Shown: piece after piece, positions 11,564 through 23,136 of the stretch
Position numbering within the stretch: the first letter of the stretch is position 1
How the letters are laid out: the number at the start of each line of letters is the position of its first letter
Origin: Loripinus fragilis
Taxonomy: Eukaryota; Mollusca; Bivalvia; Lucinida; Lucinidae
NCBI GenBank assembly: GCA_964019695.1
Contig: OZ026516.1
Coordinates: 78,199,018-78,263,017, forward strand
Direction: 5' to 3'
DNA length: 64,000 nt
Made by a program: the position numbers and the translations under genes
The notes under the pieces: model-generated
What the model was told of the DNA's origin: nothing
Seen by the model: the letters and a program-made list of their open reading frames with translations, nothing else
The model's database searches: none

Positions 11564-12199
11564 TATTCCATCAACTGCTTAGTCTACGTACCGACTACTA
11601 TTTCTACTATTTATAATGGAGTACTGTCGTCCTTACACAGATGTGACGCCGGCTGAATGCCAGTAGGGTGAACCCTTCCCACCCAACTAAAATAATCTGC
11701 ATTATGATTTTCTAAAATTATATTGAAAAAGCTACGTTTACCATAACTTGTTTTCTGCCCCGATGAAATGCCAAAGATCGGGGCATTTCATATAACATTT
11801 TATTCAGGAGATTTGGTGCGAGAAATGAAGACTCAGACGTGTCTGTTCACATGACACTTTATCTGCTACTTAGTGCTGGTCCAACCAAGGAAGGAAATAA
11901 ATCCTCCCATCATGAATGAGTAATTGTTGTCTGATATGTAAAATATCACTGCAAACAAACCAGTCACCTGGTTGAACACAGCAACATCATTTAATGAGAG
12001 TGTGAACATCATTAAATGAATTATTTGGTTTTCTGCGAATCAAGACACCCACAGGATAATTCAGTAGAGGCCTCTGGTGCCCTCATTGGAACATGTTTAA
12101 GTAAATAAATGTAATACTTATTTAAATATTCTGTCTTTATACTGTTTTTGAGACCGGAACAGAGCCTCATAACATTAAAGTCTCTATAATTATATATTA
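11564..12199. other. no feature recognised
   Basis: No gene or clear repeat seen between the MITE and the SINE head. Confidence 0.4.
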
Positions 12200-12283
12200 T
12201 CCAGTGAGGATAGAACCTGGAACCTCTCGGTCTCAAGTCAAGCATTCTACGACTGAGCCACAGTGCACTCTCGGTGAAAATAG
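12200..12283 (-). repeat. SINE tRNA head, RUDI-like (solo)
   Basis: On the minus strand GTGGCTCAGTCGTAGAATGC (A box) and GGTTCTATCC (B box) match the head of the SINEs at 17371, 41529 and 54958. The conserved body is missing, so it is truncated. Confidence 0.65.
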
Positions 12284-12409
12284 TTTTGGCTGTTCTTCCT
12301 CTTCCATTGATTAAAAAAGGCTGGCTGTCAGTAACTGGCAAATTATTGACAATTATGTATTATGAAAGTGCCTACGATCAGCTTGAAGAGTAACAGTTAA
12401 GTAATATAC

Positions 12410-13835
12410 CAATAAATAGTGGATATAGGAGTCTCTATATCAGAAAGTGGATATAGGTAGCTCTATATCTGATAATGGATATAAGAGTCTATCTATCAGA
12501 TATATGATAATGGAGTCTCTGTATCAGATATTGGATAATGGAATCGTTATATCAGAAAGTGGATAAAGAAGTCTCTATATCAGATATTGGATAACAGGTC
12601 TCTATATCAGATAATGGATATGGATCAGAGTCTCTGTATCAGATATTGGATAATGGAATCGTTATATCAGAAAGTGGATAAAGAAGTCTCTATATCAGAT
12701 ATTGGATAACAGGTCTCTATATCAGATAATGGATATAGGATGCTATATATTAGATAGTAGATATAGGAGCCTCTATATCAGATAGCGGATATAGGAGAGT
12801 CTCTATCAGATAGTGGATATAGGAGTCTCTATATCAGGTAGTGGATATAGAAGTCTCTATATCAGATAGTGGATATAGGAGCCTCTATATCAGGTAGTGG
12901 ATATAGGAGCCTCTATATCAGATAGTAGATATAGGAGTCTCTATATCAGGTAGTGGATATAGGAGTCTCTATATCAGATAGTGGATATAGGAGTCTCTAT
13001 ATCAGGTAGTGGATAAAAGAGCCTCTATATCAGATAGTGGATATAGGAGCCTCTATATCAGGTAGTGGATATAGGAGTCTCTATATCAGATAGTAGATAT
13101 AGGAGTCTCTATATCAGGTAGTGGATATAGGAGCCTCTATATCAGATAGTGGATATAAGAGTCTCTATATCAGATAGTAGATATAGGAGCCTCTATATCA
13201 GGTAGTGGGTATAGGAGTCTCTATATCAGATAGTGGATATAGGAGGCTCTATATCAGGTAGTGGATATAGGAGCCTCTATATCAGATAGTAGATATAGGA
13301 GCCTCTATATCAGGTAGTGGATATAGGAGTCTCTATATCAGATAGTAGATATAGGAGTCTCTATATCAGGTAGTGGATATAGGAGCCTCTATATCAGATA
13401 GTGGATATAAGAGTCTCTATATCAGATAGTAGATATAGGAGCCTCTATATCAGGTAGTGGGTATAGGAGTCTCTATATCAGATAGTGGATATAGGAGCCT
13501 CTATATCAGGTAGTGGATATAGGAGCCTCTATATCAGATAGCGGATATATGAATGTCTCATTCAGACAGTGGATATAGGAGTCGTTATATCAGATAGTGG
13601 ATATAGGAGTCTCTATATCAGGTAGTGGATATAGGAGTCTCTTTATCAGGTAGTGGATATCAGGTAGTGGATATAGGAGTCTATATATCAGATAGTAGAT
13701 ATAGGAGTTTTTATATCAGGTAGTGGATATAGGAGTCTCTATATCAGATAGTGGATATAGGAGACTCTACATCAGATAGTGGATATAGGAGTCTCTATAT
13801 CAGATAGTGGATATAGGAGTCACTATATAAGCAGC
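12410..13835. repeat. 28-bp minisatellite with palindromic unit
   Basis: About 50 units of a 28-bp repeat, core GATATAGGAGTCTCTATATC, itself an imperfect palindrome. From about 12800 units ending CAGATAGT mostly alternate with units ending CAGGTAGT, giving a 56-bp dimer. A 252-bp block (nine units) from 13091 is repeated at 13343, and a separate 115-bp duplication relates 12513 and 12628. The left edge is more irregular. Confidence 0.95.
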
Positions 13836-14165
13836 GGATGCTGGAACCTTTATATCAGAGAGCGGAGGCAGGGGCCTCTTAATCAGGCAGCGGATGCAGG
13901 AGTCTTTATATTAGACAGCAGCTGCAGGACCTGGTGAATCTATATTTGGAATGGGATGCAGGAGTCCCTATATGAGACAGTGGATGCAGGAGTCTGTTTT
14001 ACAAACAGCGAATGCAGGAGTCTTAATATCAGACAAGGGGCCATTGTGCCTTTATATAATCCAGCAGTGCACAATCATGCATGCAGGACTCTCTATTACA
14101 AACAACGTGTGCAGGAGCTGCTATATCAGAAGGCAGGTTACGGTGTCTCTCTAACAGAAAACTAT
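13836..14165. repeat. decayed continuation of the 28-bp minisatellite
   Basis: Units drift to GCAGCGGATGCAGGAGTCT... with variable length and more GC. The apparent open frame across it is a by-product of the repeat. Confidence 0.7.
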
Positions 14166-14313
14166 AACAGACAGCGGGGGCATGCCGCTATCAGACAGAA
14201 AGTTTTGTCAGAGGGGGTCCAACTCAATTTTGACAACGCTTATTTTAGGATTTTTTATGGGGAGAAAGCAGGATCCAAATACAGAAAGATAAGGATCCAA
14301 ATACCATTAAAAG

Positions 14314-14380
14314 TGGGCCATCATCGGCCTGTCAGCGAAACGCCATTTAAATGTGTTTGCTGGCGGGCTGATGATGGGCC
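14314..14380. repeat. 67-bp hairpin related to the element at 24.1-24.5 kb
   Basis: GGGCCATCATCGGCC at the left is mirrored by GGCTGATGATGGGCC at the right, around a central ATTTAAAT. The same arm sequence (GGGCCATCATCC...CCAGCGAAACG) terminates the element at 24113-24541. Confidence 0.7.
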
Positions 14381-14399
14381 GACATTGAATGCTGGATTG

Positions 14400-15738
14400 G
14401 TAGCGTTGTGATTTTCTAGGGGATCCGGACCCGTATGGCCCAGAAACCCTTTAGATTTGTGGTTTTTCAGTGGGGGGGATCTGGACCCCCGGTCCCCCTA
14501 CGGATCTCATCATGAAACAGCAGATGCGATGAGTTTGGTTCATATTGGAAGTTACATCCGGTTCCAACCGAAGCTCTGTTCGCCTCCGAATTCCATTCAG
14601 AGCTCGGCTCAGATGGGTAGGGGTCTGGATATTGGTAATTTTGGTCTGAGCCTCCATATACATATATACGTACCTTTTGTATGCGTGCACTTAATGCGAT
14701 AAGTACCGAAATCTTATGCACCGGCCCGTATTTATATCGAAGGGGCATAACTCAAATATAAAAGGTTATAAACTTAAAAGGTTGGTACCGACTAAGGTTG
14801 GCCCCCTTATTCATGCCGATAGTCATGCGGTGTATTTGGCAACAACGGCATTGTGTAAAACATGGATGGATTGAAATAGAAGGGAATTGGGACGGAATTT
14901 GAATTGATTGGACTGGAATGGAATGGAATGGAACAGAACTATTTGTATATTATAAGCTCTTGAATGGAACATACTCATTTTATCTTAAGGGATATTTTTT
15001 ATTTTCAAAAGAATCTAGTCCTGTGAAATCATTACAAAATATTTTTCATGTCAGTGGATGCAAACAACCTAAACTATTACAACTTTCGGGATACATTGGC
15101 TTTGGCCAGATTTTTTTATTAGTTGATTTACGGGATTTTTTTTTCAGATTTGGGGTTGGGAGGACGAAAAAATATAAATAAAAAAGCTCTGAAAATTTTC
15201 AGTTTTTTTTTTCATTTTCAGAGATTTTTTAATGTATCTCCAGAAAAAACAGTAAAACTAGTGAGGTTAACCAACAGTCTGTGTTAAATCTTTATATATT
15301 TCATCATTTTCCCAAAAACCTTGACAGGACAATCACTTTTAATAGTGTCACTCTCAAAAATACACAGACAGAGCCTCAAAAATATATTATTTTTCAACTA
15401 AACGAATAATATTCAGAGTCGGCGGATAAAATAACATAAATAATTTTTGAAATATTTTTTTTCTACTTTCCAGAAAATTACAGTAGGAGGGTTTGTAAAT
15501 CAACTTATAAAAAAATTCAGGCCTTACTAATAGAGGAGCAGTCTGACCTACATTTATCATGTTGCCTATATCATCTCCATCTTTATTCTACACTATGAGA
15601 TTTTTACACAGGTTTTAGTAAAGTGGACTAAAGATCTAGACAAGACTGGACTAAAGATTTAGACAAGACTGCTCATAATAACAAGCATACGAATTTAAAC
15701 AAATATAAACAAATCTTTTGTCTCAAAATTTAAATACA
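14400..15738. other. no gene recognised
   Basis: Contains GGGGATCCGGAC blocks also found near 24175-24250, so part of it is dispersed repeat. The rest is AT-rich with long T runs. No coding sequence supported. Confidence 0.4.
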
Positions 15739-15746
15739 TAGAGGAT

Positions 15747-15896
15747 ATTCAAATGTTTTGTTAAATATGTCTTTTATTTCACGAGCGAAGTGGACAATAT
15801 TTATATTTCAAGAGTGGCGAAGCCACGAATGAAATATAATTTTTGTCCACTTTACGAGTGAAATATAAGACATATTTAAACAAACAACATTTGAAT
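15747..15896. repeat. 150-bp palindrome in the inverted-repeat element
   Basis: ATTCAAATG...TTTCACGAGCGAAGTGGACAA at the left mirrors TTGTCCACTTTACGAGTGAAA...CATTTGAAT at the right. The near-identical structure at 42468-42619 differs by compensating and loop changes. If transcribed it would form a long hairpin. Confidence 0.85.
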
Positions 15897-16107
15897 TTTC
15901 TTTTTATTATCTTCAAATTTCCCACAATCTTTAAAGATTAAGAGAAGCGAATCTTACTTTACACTAGCTTAGTTTTAGTTTTAGTTCTGTCCCTTGGACA
16001 GTGAAAAATATAGAGACCGCATAACAGCTAAACATGACACATACATACAAAATAAAGTTCTACCTTTAATAGTTATTCTAGGTGCTTAAAAACGAAAATT
16101 AGAACCA

Positions 16108-16109
<2 letters not shown>

Positions 16110-16167
<58 letters not shown>

Positions 16168-16225
16168 TGATAACAATGATAATAATAATGATAATAATAA
16201 TAATAATAATAGTAATAATAATAGA
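16110..16225. repeat. (AAT)n microsatellite
   Basis: About 115 bp of AAT repeats with a few interruptions (AACAATGAT). Confidence 0.95.
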
Positions 16226-16373
16226 AAAGTTAATTTTCTAAGCTTATTTTAACAAATATATAAATATTATCGACGCTTAAAAACCTGCTTGATTCGCTTG
16301 ATTGAGGCACAGAATCTCTAGAAAGATCAGTAAATGACATTGAATACCCTGTAAGCATTATGTTTTCAACCGC

Positions 16374-16524
16374 AGTCAATGGAGGTGTGATCTTCTTGAA
16401 GAGAAGAAATTTTCTTTTCCATCAAGGAGTCAACCAGGTGGAAATCAATGTCATCCAGAAACTCATCCCCACATTCATCCTACTCCAGGTTGAAGTGGAC
16501 AGATTCCTGACTCTGGGATGCCAT
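16374..16524 (-). pseudogene. relic first exon of a transposon protein
   Basis: From the ATG at 16522-16524 the minus strand reads MASQSQESVHFNLE, a TAG stop, then DECGDEFLDDIDFHLVDSLM and about 17 more residues. Apart from the single stop the composition (acidic, with a repeated D-D-I-D style) looks like a genuine coding start rather than noise. It lies in the segment that distinguishes the long from the short copy of this element, so I infer it is what remains of the autonomous element's reading frame. I do not recognise the protein. Confidence 0.4.
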
Positions 16525-17370
16525 TTTCAAGCTTTTGTTTTGAATTTCTAGTTGTAGCAGACACATTTATAAAAAGCTCTGTCTTTTATTAAGCTTCTAA
16601 GCGGCTCTGACTTTTTGTTTACATTTCCATAGAAATAGGAAACACCCAATAGTTGTTTTCCTTAGAAACGAAACAGATATGTCATAAAGAGTTGCGTCCC
16701 TTAGACCATATTCAGAAAATAGAAAAAAGTAGTTCCAATCTGACGGTTTCTCTCCCGTGAAAATATCAAATCTTGTATTTTCACTGCTGTGAAAATACGA
16801 AAATACAAGTTTTTATATTTTCACGGCTGTGAAATATTTGCATTATATTTAATCAATATTTTCCTGTATTTTATTACATAGTAGATAATAAAAACTTTCC
16901 TCTTGTATTTTAGATATTTTACAACTGGTGCTGATTTTAACTTACACCTTCTGCAGTCCTTATTTAGCTCTTTGCATGCTGGGTAATTTTCATGATTTTT
17001 ACAGTCAGCAGATATTTTCAACATTTCTTGTTTTACAAAATAGTCTTTAAAAAACAGCTGAGATCCAGATCTGGCCTGATGTTCTGTGTGGGTCTGATCT
17101 AGGTTCAAACTATTTGCAAAAATCATCAGCAGACGGCTAAACTTGCAACTAGCAGGCAAATGTTTATATAACATATTTTTCTACAACATGTAAGACAGTA
17201 TAGGTTAGTGGTGTTCAAGGTGTCATTGGCTTCAATTCGAGAATATTTTGTAACATACAAAATCAAATATTACTGTGATACATTAAACTTTTACTAGCTC
17301 AAGTCCCTAAATATTTTGCAGGGATCAGTGTAAATGTGTCTTATTTCTGCTGGAAAATATAGACTGGCTA

Positions 17371-17572
17371 TGTTTGTTTGATTTGACTCTTAACATTCCA
17401 GACAACATTTGTTCAGTCATGTCGGGATCGGTCTTCCTAAGTGGAACCAGTACTAAGCCGGGATTAGTGTTTTTTTTTCTCAAGGAAACAACACAATGCC
17501 GCCAGTGAGGCTCGAGCCCACAACCCTTCGATCTTGAGTCAAGCACTCATCCACTGAGCCACTGTGCTTCCA
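17371..17572 (-). mobile_element. RUDI-like V-superfamily SINE
   Basis: The minus strand runs from a tRNA head (GTGGCTCAGTGGATGAGTGC A box; GGGCTCGAGCC B box) into a body ending GTTAAGAGTCAAATCAAACA. The body shares TACTGGTTC and GACAT blocks with the other copies at 22979, 41529, 47881 and 54958. A tRNA head plus this conserved core is the layout of the RUDI/V-SINE elements described in molluscs; the family name is from recollection. Confidence 0.75.
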
Positions 17573-18078
17573 CCCATTGAGGCAGTTGAAATGAGTTCAC
17601 ACAGTGTCTATATACTTGACTCATAAGAAATGTTTGAAAATGTTATATCAACAAACCTCACATGTAAATATCAGCTTATTTTCAGTACCTTCTCCAAATT
17701 CCTGCTGCAGCCGTTGGCTTACATTTTCAAATTTGAGAAGAAATCTCGAGGAGGGCCTGTGACTGCATAAGCTGTTTTATCTTAGTTAGTTGATTAATGC
17801 ACATAAATATTGATGCACATTTCCTGTCTTTTATTTGCTTCCACTGGATCACCTATGTACAAATCGTTAACTAAAAAAAAAAAAAAAATACTCAGAGCTT
17901 GAAGCTCATGAAACACTGAAAAGAGTGGCTTCAGCAAATGCAATATTAAAACACTATAAAAGTTCTTCTTTAATAACTGTAAAACGCCATGCGATGGTTC
18001 TAAGCTTTTTTTAAAGCTAACCTTGTGTTGTATTATCTTAGCTTTGCGGGGTGTAACAAAGTAGAGAGGGAGGTAAAG

Positions 18079-18212
18079 ATCAGGAATTGATACAATTAAG
18101 TAACACACCTGACACAAATCACCATATGGGAAAGTGACAAAAACACAAGATAACACAACAAACAAGAAAGCCAAGAGGTCAGCCCTTTCCCAGCAGGTGA
18201 TTACAAAGCTGT
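18079..18212 (-). mobile_element. fragment of Penelope-associated repeat module
   Basis: GATCAGGAATTGATACAATT...CCCTTTCCCAGCAGGTGATTACAAAG matches the reverse complement of 57410-57545 and the copy at 26094-26541. No coding. Confidence 0.7.
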
Positions 18213-18377
18213 ATGGAAAATGATTGTCCAAGCAATCCCATGAGAGCATTAAATGAATGTACAAGGAGACGTTTTCTAATGACTAGGCAAGCATCTAACT
18301 ACAACTTTATGTGCTACTTTACACTGTTATGATATATCATCAGTAGGCTTATGACACCTTGTTTGCAAAATGTCTTA

Positions 18378-18455
18378 ACCTTCAAAGCGCCCATAAAATG
18401 CACCTGAAAATGTTGTGTGCTTTAGTCATCTGCTGCATACAATTTCTAAATTAGG
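18378..18455. mobile_element. piggyBac-like MITE fragment
   Basis: TTAACCTTCAAAGCGCC followed by ATGCACCTGAAAATG and CATCTGCTGCA matches the reverse complement of the right end of the MITE at 11319-11559. Only about 75 bp remain. Confidence 0.6.
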
Positions 18456-19096
18456 GATTTGGGGAGCAAGCTCATAGTTTGGAGGATTTAGGGATCCCTG
18501 CAAAAATGCAACATAAATCTTACCTTAAATGTAAAGCCTTCATTTCGTTTGATTTTTTTAAATCATCGGCTTCGGGGGGGGGGGGGGGTACCCCAGACCC
18601 CAATGGGAAATCTAAATGTCATTACTCATTACTTTCGTGCAAACATGCTAAAATCTGGATTGGTATTGCTGACTGATATGGCGAATAATTTTTTACTATT
18701 GTGGAAAATTTTCCTTAAAATTGTTGATATTTAGGTTGATAATAACATAATTTCTAATACTCAGAATGCACCAGATCGCACCATTTTTATAAAAAAAATT
18801 CCTGGCGGACCCCTAGCACAAATGTGAATAAACATCATAACATTACTCACTACGCGCCTGGTATTTAATTCTCTATCTAGATAAGTAGATATTTTTTTAT
18901 TGAATTGATCAGATATATTCTTACTTGTTGAAACTGAAGTTAAACTAACGTATAGGGTCTAATAACAATTATAAAAACACTTTCTATGGTTACGCAAATA
19001 AATGCTTTCACTTTGTCTAAGAAAATCTAGTTTCATCTATTGAAAAAACAGCCCCTTACCCACTAGAAAACCAAATGGTCTAGCTGCCCTTCATAA
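18456..19096. other. no feature recognised
   Basis: AT-rich sequence with a G15 run near 18575. No gene seen. Confidence 0.4.
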
Positions 19097-21515
19097 AACA
19101 AGAGGGCCAAGTGGCCCTAAATCGCTCACCTGAGTTTTGTTTAAAGTTCACAAAGGGTAGGAATCTGTTGAAAGCTGACCATGTCCCTGGTGACACCTGG
19201 GGCAAGCCATTTTGGTCCCAAGGGCATTTTTTGAACAAACTTGGAAGAGGTGCACTAGGTGATGCTACATACCAAATATCAAGGCTCTAAGCTTTATGGT
19301 TTCAGACATGAAGATTTTTTGATGTTTTTGCCTATCTAGGTCTGTGTCTGTGTAAAACCTGTGACCCCTGGGATGGGACCATTTAGACCCCAGAGATATA
19401 ATTTGAACAAACTTGATAGAGGTTCACTAGGTGATGCTCCATACCAAATATCAAGGCTCTAGGCCTTGTGGTTTCAGACAAGAAGTTTGTTTCATGTTTC
19501 TCCCTATATAAGCCTATGTAAAACAAGTGACCCCAGCGAGGGGCCAAAATTGGCCCCGTGGGCATAATTGGAGCAACCTTGATAGAGTCCACTAGGTGAT
19601 GCTACATACTAAATATCAAGGATCTAGGTCATATGGTTTAAGAAAAGAAGATTTTTTTCATGTTTTCCCTATATAAGTCTATGTAAAACTTGTGACACAG
19701 GGGCCGGGCCATTTTTTGCCCCAGGGATATAATTTACACAAACTTAGTAGAAGTTCACTAGGTGATGCTTCATACCAGATATCAATGCTCTAGGCCTTGT
19801 GGTTTCAGACAAGATTTTTTTCATTGTTCTCCCTATATAAGCCTTTGTAAACATGTTACCCCTGGGGTTGGGCCATTTTTGCCCTAGGGGGATAATTTGA
19901 CCAAACTTGGTAAAAGTCCACTATGTGATGCTACATACCAAATATCAAGGCTCTAGGACTTATGGTTTCAGACAAGAAGATTTGTTCAATGTGTTTCCCT
20001 ATATAAGCCTAAGTAAAACATGTGACCCTGGGGGCGGGGCCATTTTTGGCCCCAGGTATATAATTTGAACAAACTTGGAAAAGGTTCAGCAGGTGATGCT
20101 GCACAACAAATATAAAGGCTCTAGGACTTGTGGTTTCAGACAAGAAGATTTTTCCATGGTTATCCCTATTTATTCTTCGTAACTATGGTTTCAGACAAGA
20201 AGATTTTTCAATTTTCCCCTATATAGGCCTGTGTAAAACATGTGACCACGGGGCAGGGCCATTTTTGGCCCTAGGGCATAATTTGAAAAACTTGGTAGAG
20301 GTCGACTAGGTGATGCTACATACCAAATATCAAGGCTGTAGGACTTATGGTTTCAGACAAGAAGATTTTTCCATATTATTTTCTATATAAACCTATGTAA
20401 AACATGTGACCCCTGGTTGTGACCCCCCAATTTTGGCCACAGGGGGGATAATTTGAACAAACCTGGTATAGGTCTACTAGGTGATGCTATATACCACATA
20501 TCAAAGCTCTAGGCCTGGTGGTTTTAGAGAAGAAGATTTTTAAAGTTTTCATCTTGAAAATCTATTTTTAGCCTGTGTGACCTTAATATGCAATGGACCT
20601 GAGCTTTTTGAACAATTTTTAAGGATGTTCATATCAGGATCATTCCTACCAAGTTAGCAAGGCTCTAGTACTTTTGGTTTCAGACAAGAAGATTTTTTTA
20701 ATGTGATATATAAGCTTATTTAAAACATGTGACCCCGGGGGGCGGGGGCCATTTTTTGCCCTAGGGGTATAATTTGAACAATCTTGGAAAGATTTCAGCA
20801 GGTGATGCTGCATAACAAATGTGTTTCGGGGCCGGGCCATTTTTTGCCCCAGGGATATAATTTACACAAACTTAGTAGAAGTTCACTAGGTGATGCTTCA
20901 TACCAGATATCAATGCTCTAGGCCTTGTGGTTTCAGACAAGAAGATTTTTTCATGGTTCTCCCTATATATACCTATGTAAAATATGTGAACCCTGGGCGG
21001 GGCCATTTTTTGGCCCCTGTGGCATAATTTGAACAAACTTGGTAGAGGTCCACTAGGTGATGCTACATACCAAATATCAAGGTTCTAGGCCTTATGGTTT
21101 CATACAAGAAGATTTTTCCATGTTTTCCCTATATAAGCCTGTGTAAAACATGTGACCCCTGGAGCGGGGCCTTTTTTGGCCCTAGGGTTATAATTTGAAC
21201 AAACTTGGTAGAGGTCTACTAGGTGATGCTACATACCAAGTATCAAAACTCTAGGCCTGGTGGTTTTAGAGAAGAAGATTTTTAAAGTCTTCATCTTGAA
21301 AATCAATTTTTAGCCTGTGTGACCTAGATTTGCAAAGGACCGGAACCATTTGAACAATTTTTAAAGATGGTCATATAAGATCATGCCTACCAAGTTTGGT
21401 CAAAACTCAGTCAGTAGTTTAGGAGGAGATGTTCTTTAAAGCAATCGTTGACGACGCACGACGGACATCCAACGATCACAATAGCTCACCATGAGCCAAT
21501 GGCTCAGGTAAGCTT
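19097..21515. mobile_element. pearl/Helitron-like non-autonomous element with about 165-bp tandem array
   Basis: Opens with ACAAGAGGGCCAAGTGGCCC (the palindrome GGGCCAAGTGGCCC), then CTAAATCGCTCACCTGAG. About 12 monomers follow, marked by GGTGATGCT at about 19260, 19431, 19596, 19762, 19925, 20093, 20310, 20481, 20803, 20893, 21057 and 21222, so the usual spacing is 163-171 bp. A right-end block begins about 21260, and the element closes with an imperfect palindrome GCTCACCATGAGCCAATGGCTCAGG. A partial right-end block at about 20530-20650 is followed by more monomers, so one element end is embedded in the array. Left end, array and terminal hairpin form the layout of bivalve pearl/HINE elements. 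Confidence 0.75.
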
Positions 21516-22284
21516 AAATTAAATCTAGAGAGCGTTCCTCCACATCTACTCTACCAGGTTTAAGGATGGCCTCATACTTTGAGCTATATAACATGCATTT
21601 CATTAAAGCTGCATAGTCTGTAACTTTTGATCTTCTAATTTTAGAAATAAAGTTTCTCTTTTTCATGAATACAGTAAAAATACTCAAGTACAGGTAAACA
21701 TTTTACTATTTTCGTAAATCTTAACAAATTATCACTATCAAAACAACAGCATTTATGTTAAAATCAACTGTCTAGAATTATTGGAGGGACGTAAATTATT
21801 ACAAACAAGAGAAAAACACCTATTTTATAAGATAATTAACTTTTCCATGCAGTTTTCATCTGTTTTCATCTTAATTATAGTTATAAAAATGATTTAAAAA
21901 GAAAAGAAAATTTTTCGAAAAATCTTCAAAGTAATAGACCTAGTCTCTTTAAAATAATTAAATCGTGTTTTCCGTGGCTAAGCCCTACCTTTACGTGTTT
22001 AACGTAAAATATGAAGTGAATTTTAAGTCAGCATCATTTTTTTAAGTATGTGAATTTAATCCTATGTAAAGAAAAATACAGTTTAAGGAGAATTTGCTTT
22101 TATTTTTGGGGATTTGGGGAGAAGTTAAATCAAAGCATACGAATCATAAAAATCATGATAATAATGACGTAACTTCAATGCATTCCATATTCGTTCCATG
22201 GGTACTGGGGCTTTTTGCATGCAGACAACAAAATATAGATTTCACTAGGTGTTGGCAGTTTTAGGTCAGTCAATCAACTGAACA
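21516..22284. other. no feature recognised
   Basis: AT-rich; no gene or clear repeat seen. Confidence 0.4.
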
Positions 22285-22446
22285 ATATATAATACAGTTA
22301 TTGACTATTGAGGCATTGGACATGAAGTGATGTCGACCTGAGAGAACCAATATTGACTGAGGCAGAGCCGAGGTCAATATTGGTATTCTCAGGTCGACAT
22401 CACATCAAGTCAAATGCCTCAATAGTCAACAATTGTTTTATTATAT
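22285..22446. repeat. 162-bp long hairpin
   Basis: Arms of about 75 bp meet around a 15-nt loop (TGAGGCAGAGCCGAG). TTGACTATTGAGGCATT at the left is mirrored by AATGCCTCAATAGTCAA at the right, and GATGTCGACCTGAGA by TCTCAGGTCGACATC. Only a few mismatches. The size fits a foldback MITE, but I see just one copy. Confidence 0.85.
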
Positions 22447-22703
22447 ACTTTCATGAAACAAAAAAAGCAAAAACAACAACAACGAAATCTTGGCCATGGC
22501 CATGGAGTATGTCTTGGTCAGTCTTGAATCTCTTGTTTGACAGGATGACTAAATGATTTCTTTCAATTAAAAAGAGGAATGAATGCATAACTTATTTGTA
22601 CTAAAAACTACAGACAGTGAAGACCCAGATTAATTGCTGCATAATGTGGCATTTCATCAGGGTCTACATTGTTTGCTAAGACAAAAATGGTCTTCAGAGA
22701 AAT

Positions 22704-22764
22704 AATTCAAGGGGTCACAGGTTACATTTTCTAAATAAAATTGTAACCTGTTACCCCTTGAATT
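22704..22764. repeat. 61-bp hairpin
   Basis: AATTCAAGGGGTCACAGGTTACA is mirrored by TGTAACCTGTTACCCCTTGAATT around a 15-nt AT-rich loop, with one mismatch. Confidence 0.85.
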
Positions 22765-22978
22765 ACACAATGGCCATTCCAAGTTTATTGCATCATCCAG
22801 AAGGAAGAATTCATTAGTGTATTAAGGATTCTGCACATTACTAAATTCAACAGCAAAGTCTTAAATTACATGTATATGATGGAACATCAAATCTTGTAAA
22901 CTTCGTGCTCATGTAACTCACTTAATTGAATTTACAGCAAAGCATGCAAGTTCCATGCTGATAGCACACATGTTATGT

Positions 22979-23136
22979 ATGTCTCAAGACTAAATGGCTG
23001 CGGGCTCGAGCCTCACCGGCGTCACTTTATTGTGTCCTTGAGCAAGTCACATTAATCCTTGCTTAGTATTGGTTCAACTAAGGAAGACCTGTCCTAACAT
23101 AACTGAAAAAATTGTTAAATCAAATCAAACAAAGAA
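22979..23136 (+). mobile_element. RUDI-like SINE, 5'-truncated
   Basis: Starts near the B box (GCGGGCTCGAGCC), followed by the conserved body TTGTGTCCTTGAGCAAGTCAC and TTCAACTAAGGAAGACC, then an AATCAAACAAAG tail. The A box side is missing. Confidence 0.75.

Larger units (their letters stand above)
15739..16890. mobile_element. inverted-repeat element, longer copy with relic start exon
   Basis: Shares both ends with the shorter copy at 42461-43006: it starts AGAGGATATTCAAATG and ends TTACATAGTAGATAATAA. The left part is a 150-bp palindrome (15747-15896) centred on GTGGCGAAGCCAC. The right part holds a second palindrome (about 16757-16832) built from GTGAAAATA blocks. Between them are about 575 bp absent from the short copy: an (AAT)n microsatellite and a relic reading frame on the minus strand. 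In the short copy the two sides meet at AGCTT, present at both edges of the extra segment here, so the short copy looks like an internal-deletion derivative. Confidence 0.7.

Noticed and set aside
12410..13835. CRISPR-like array
   Set aside because: Repeats are directly tandem with no unique spacers, and the sequence is animal.
14918..15181. Plus-strand 87-codon frame starting MEWNGTELF
   Set aside because: It begins in a GGAATGGAAT-type low-complexity run and ends in T-rich sequence. No protein features.
17794..18264. Minus-strand 156-codon frame with hydrophobic stretches
   Set aside because: Most of it lies over the Penelope-associated module, and no homology or splice context supports it.
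18570..18590. G-run as a quadruplex or regulatory site
   Set aside because: A single homopolymer, more likely simple slippage; similar runs at 31348, 42087, 42201 and 62316 share no context apart from the one in element 1.
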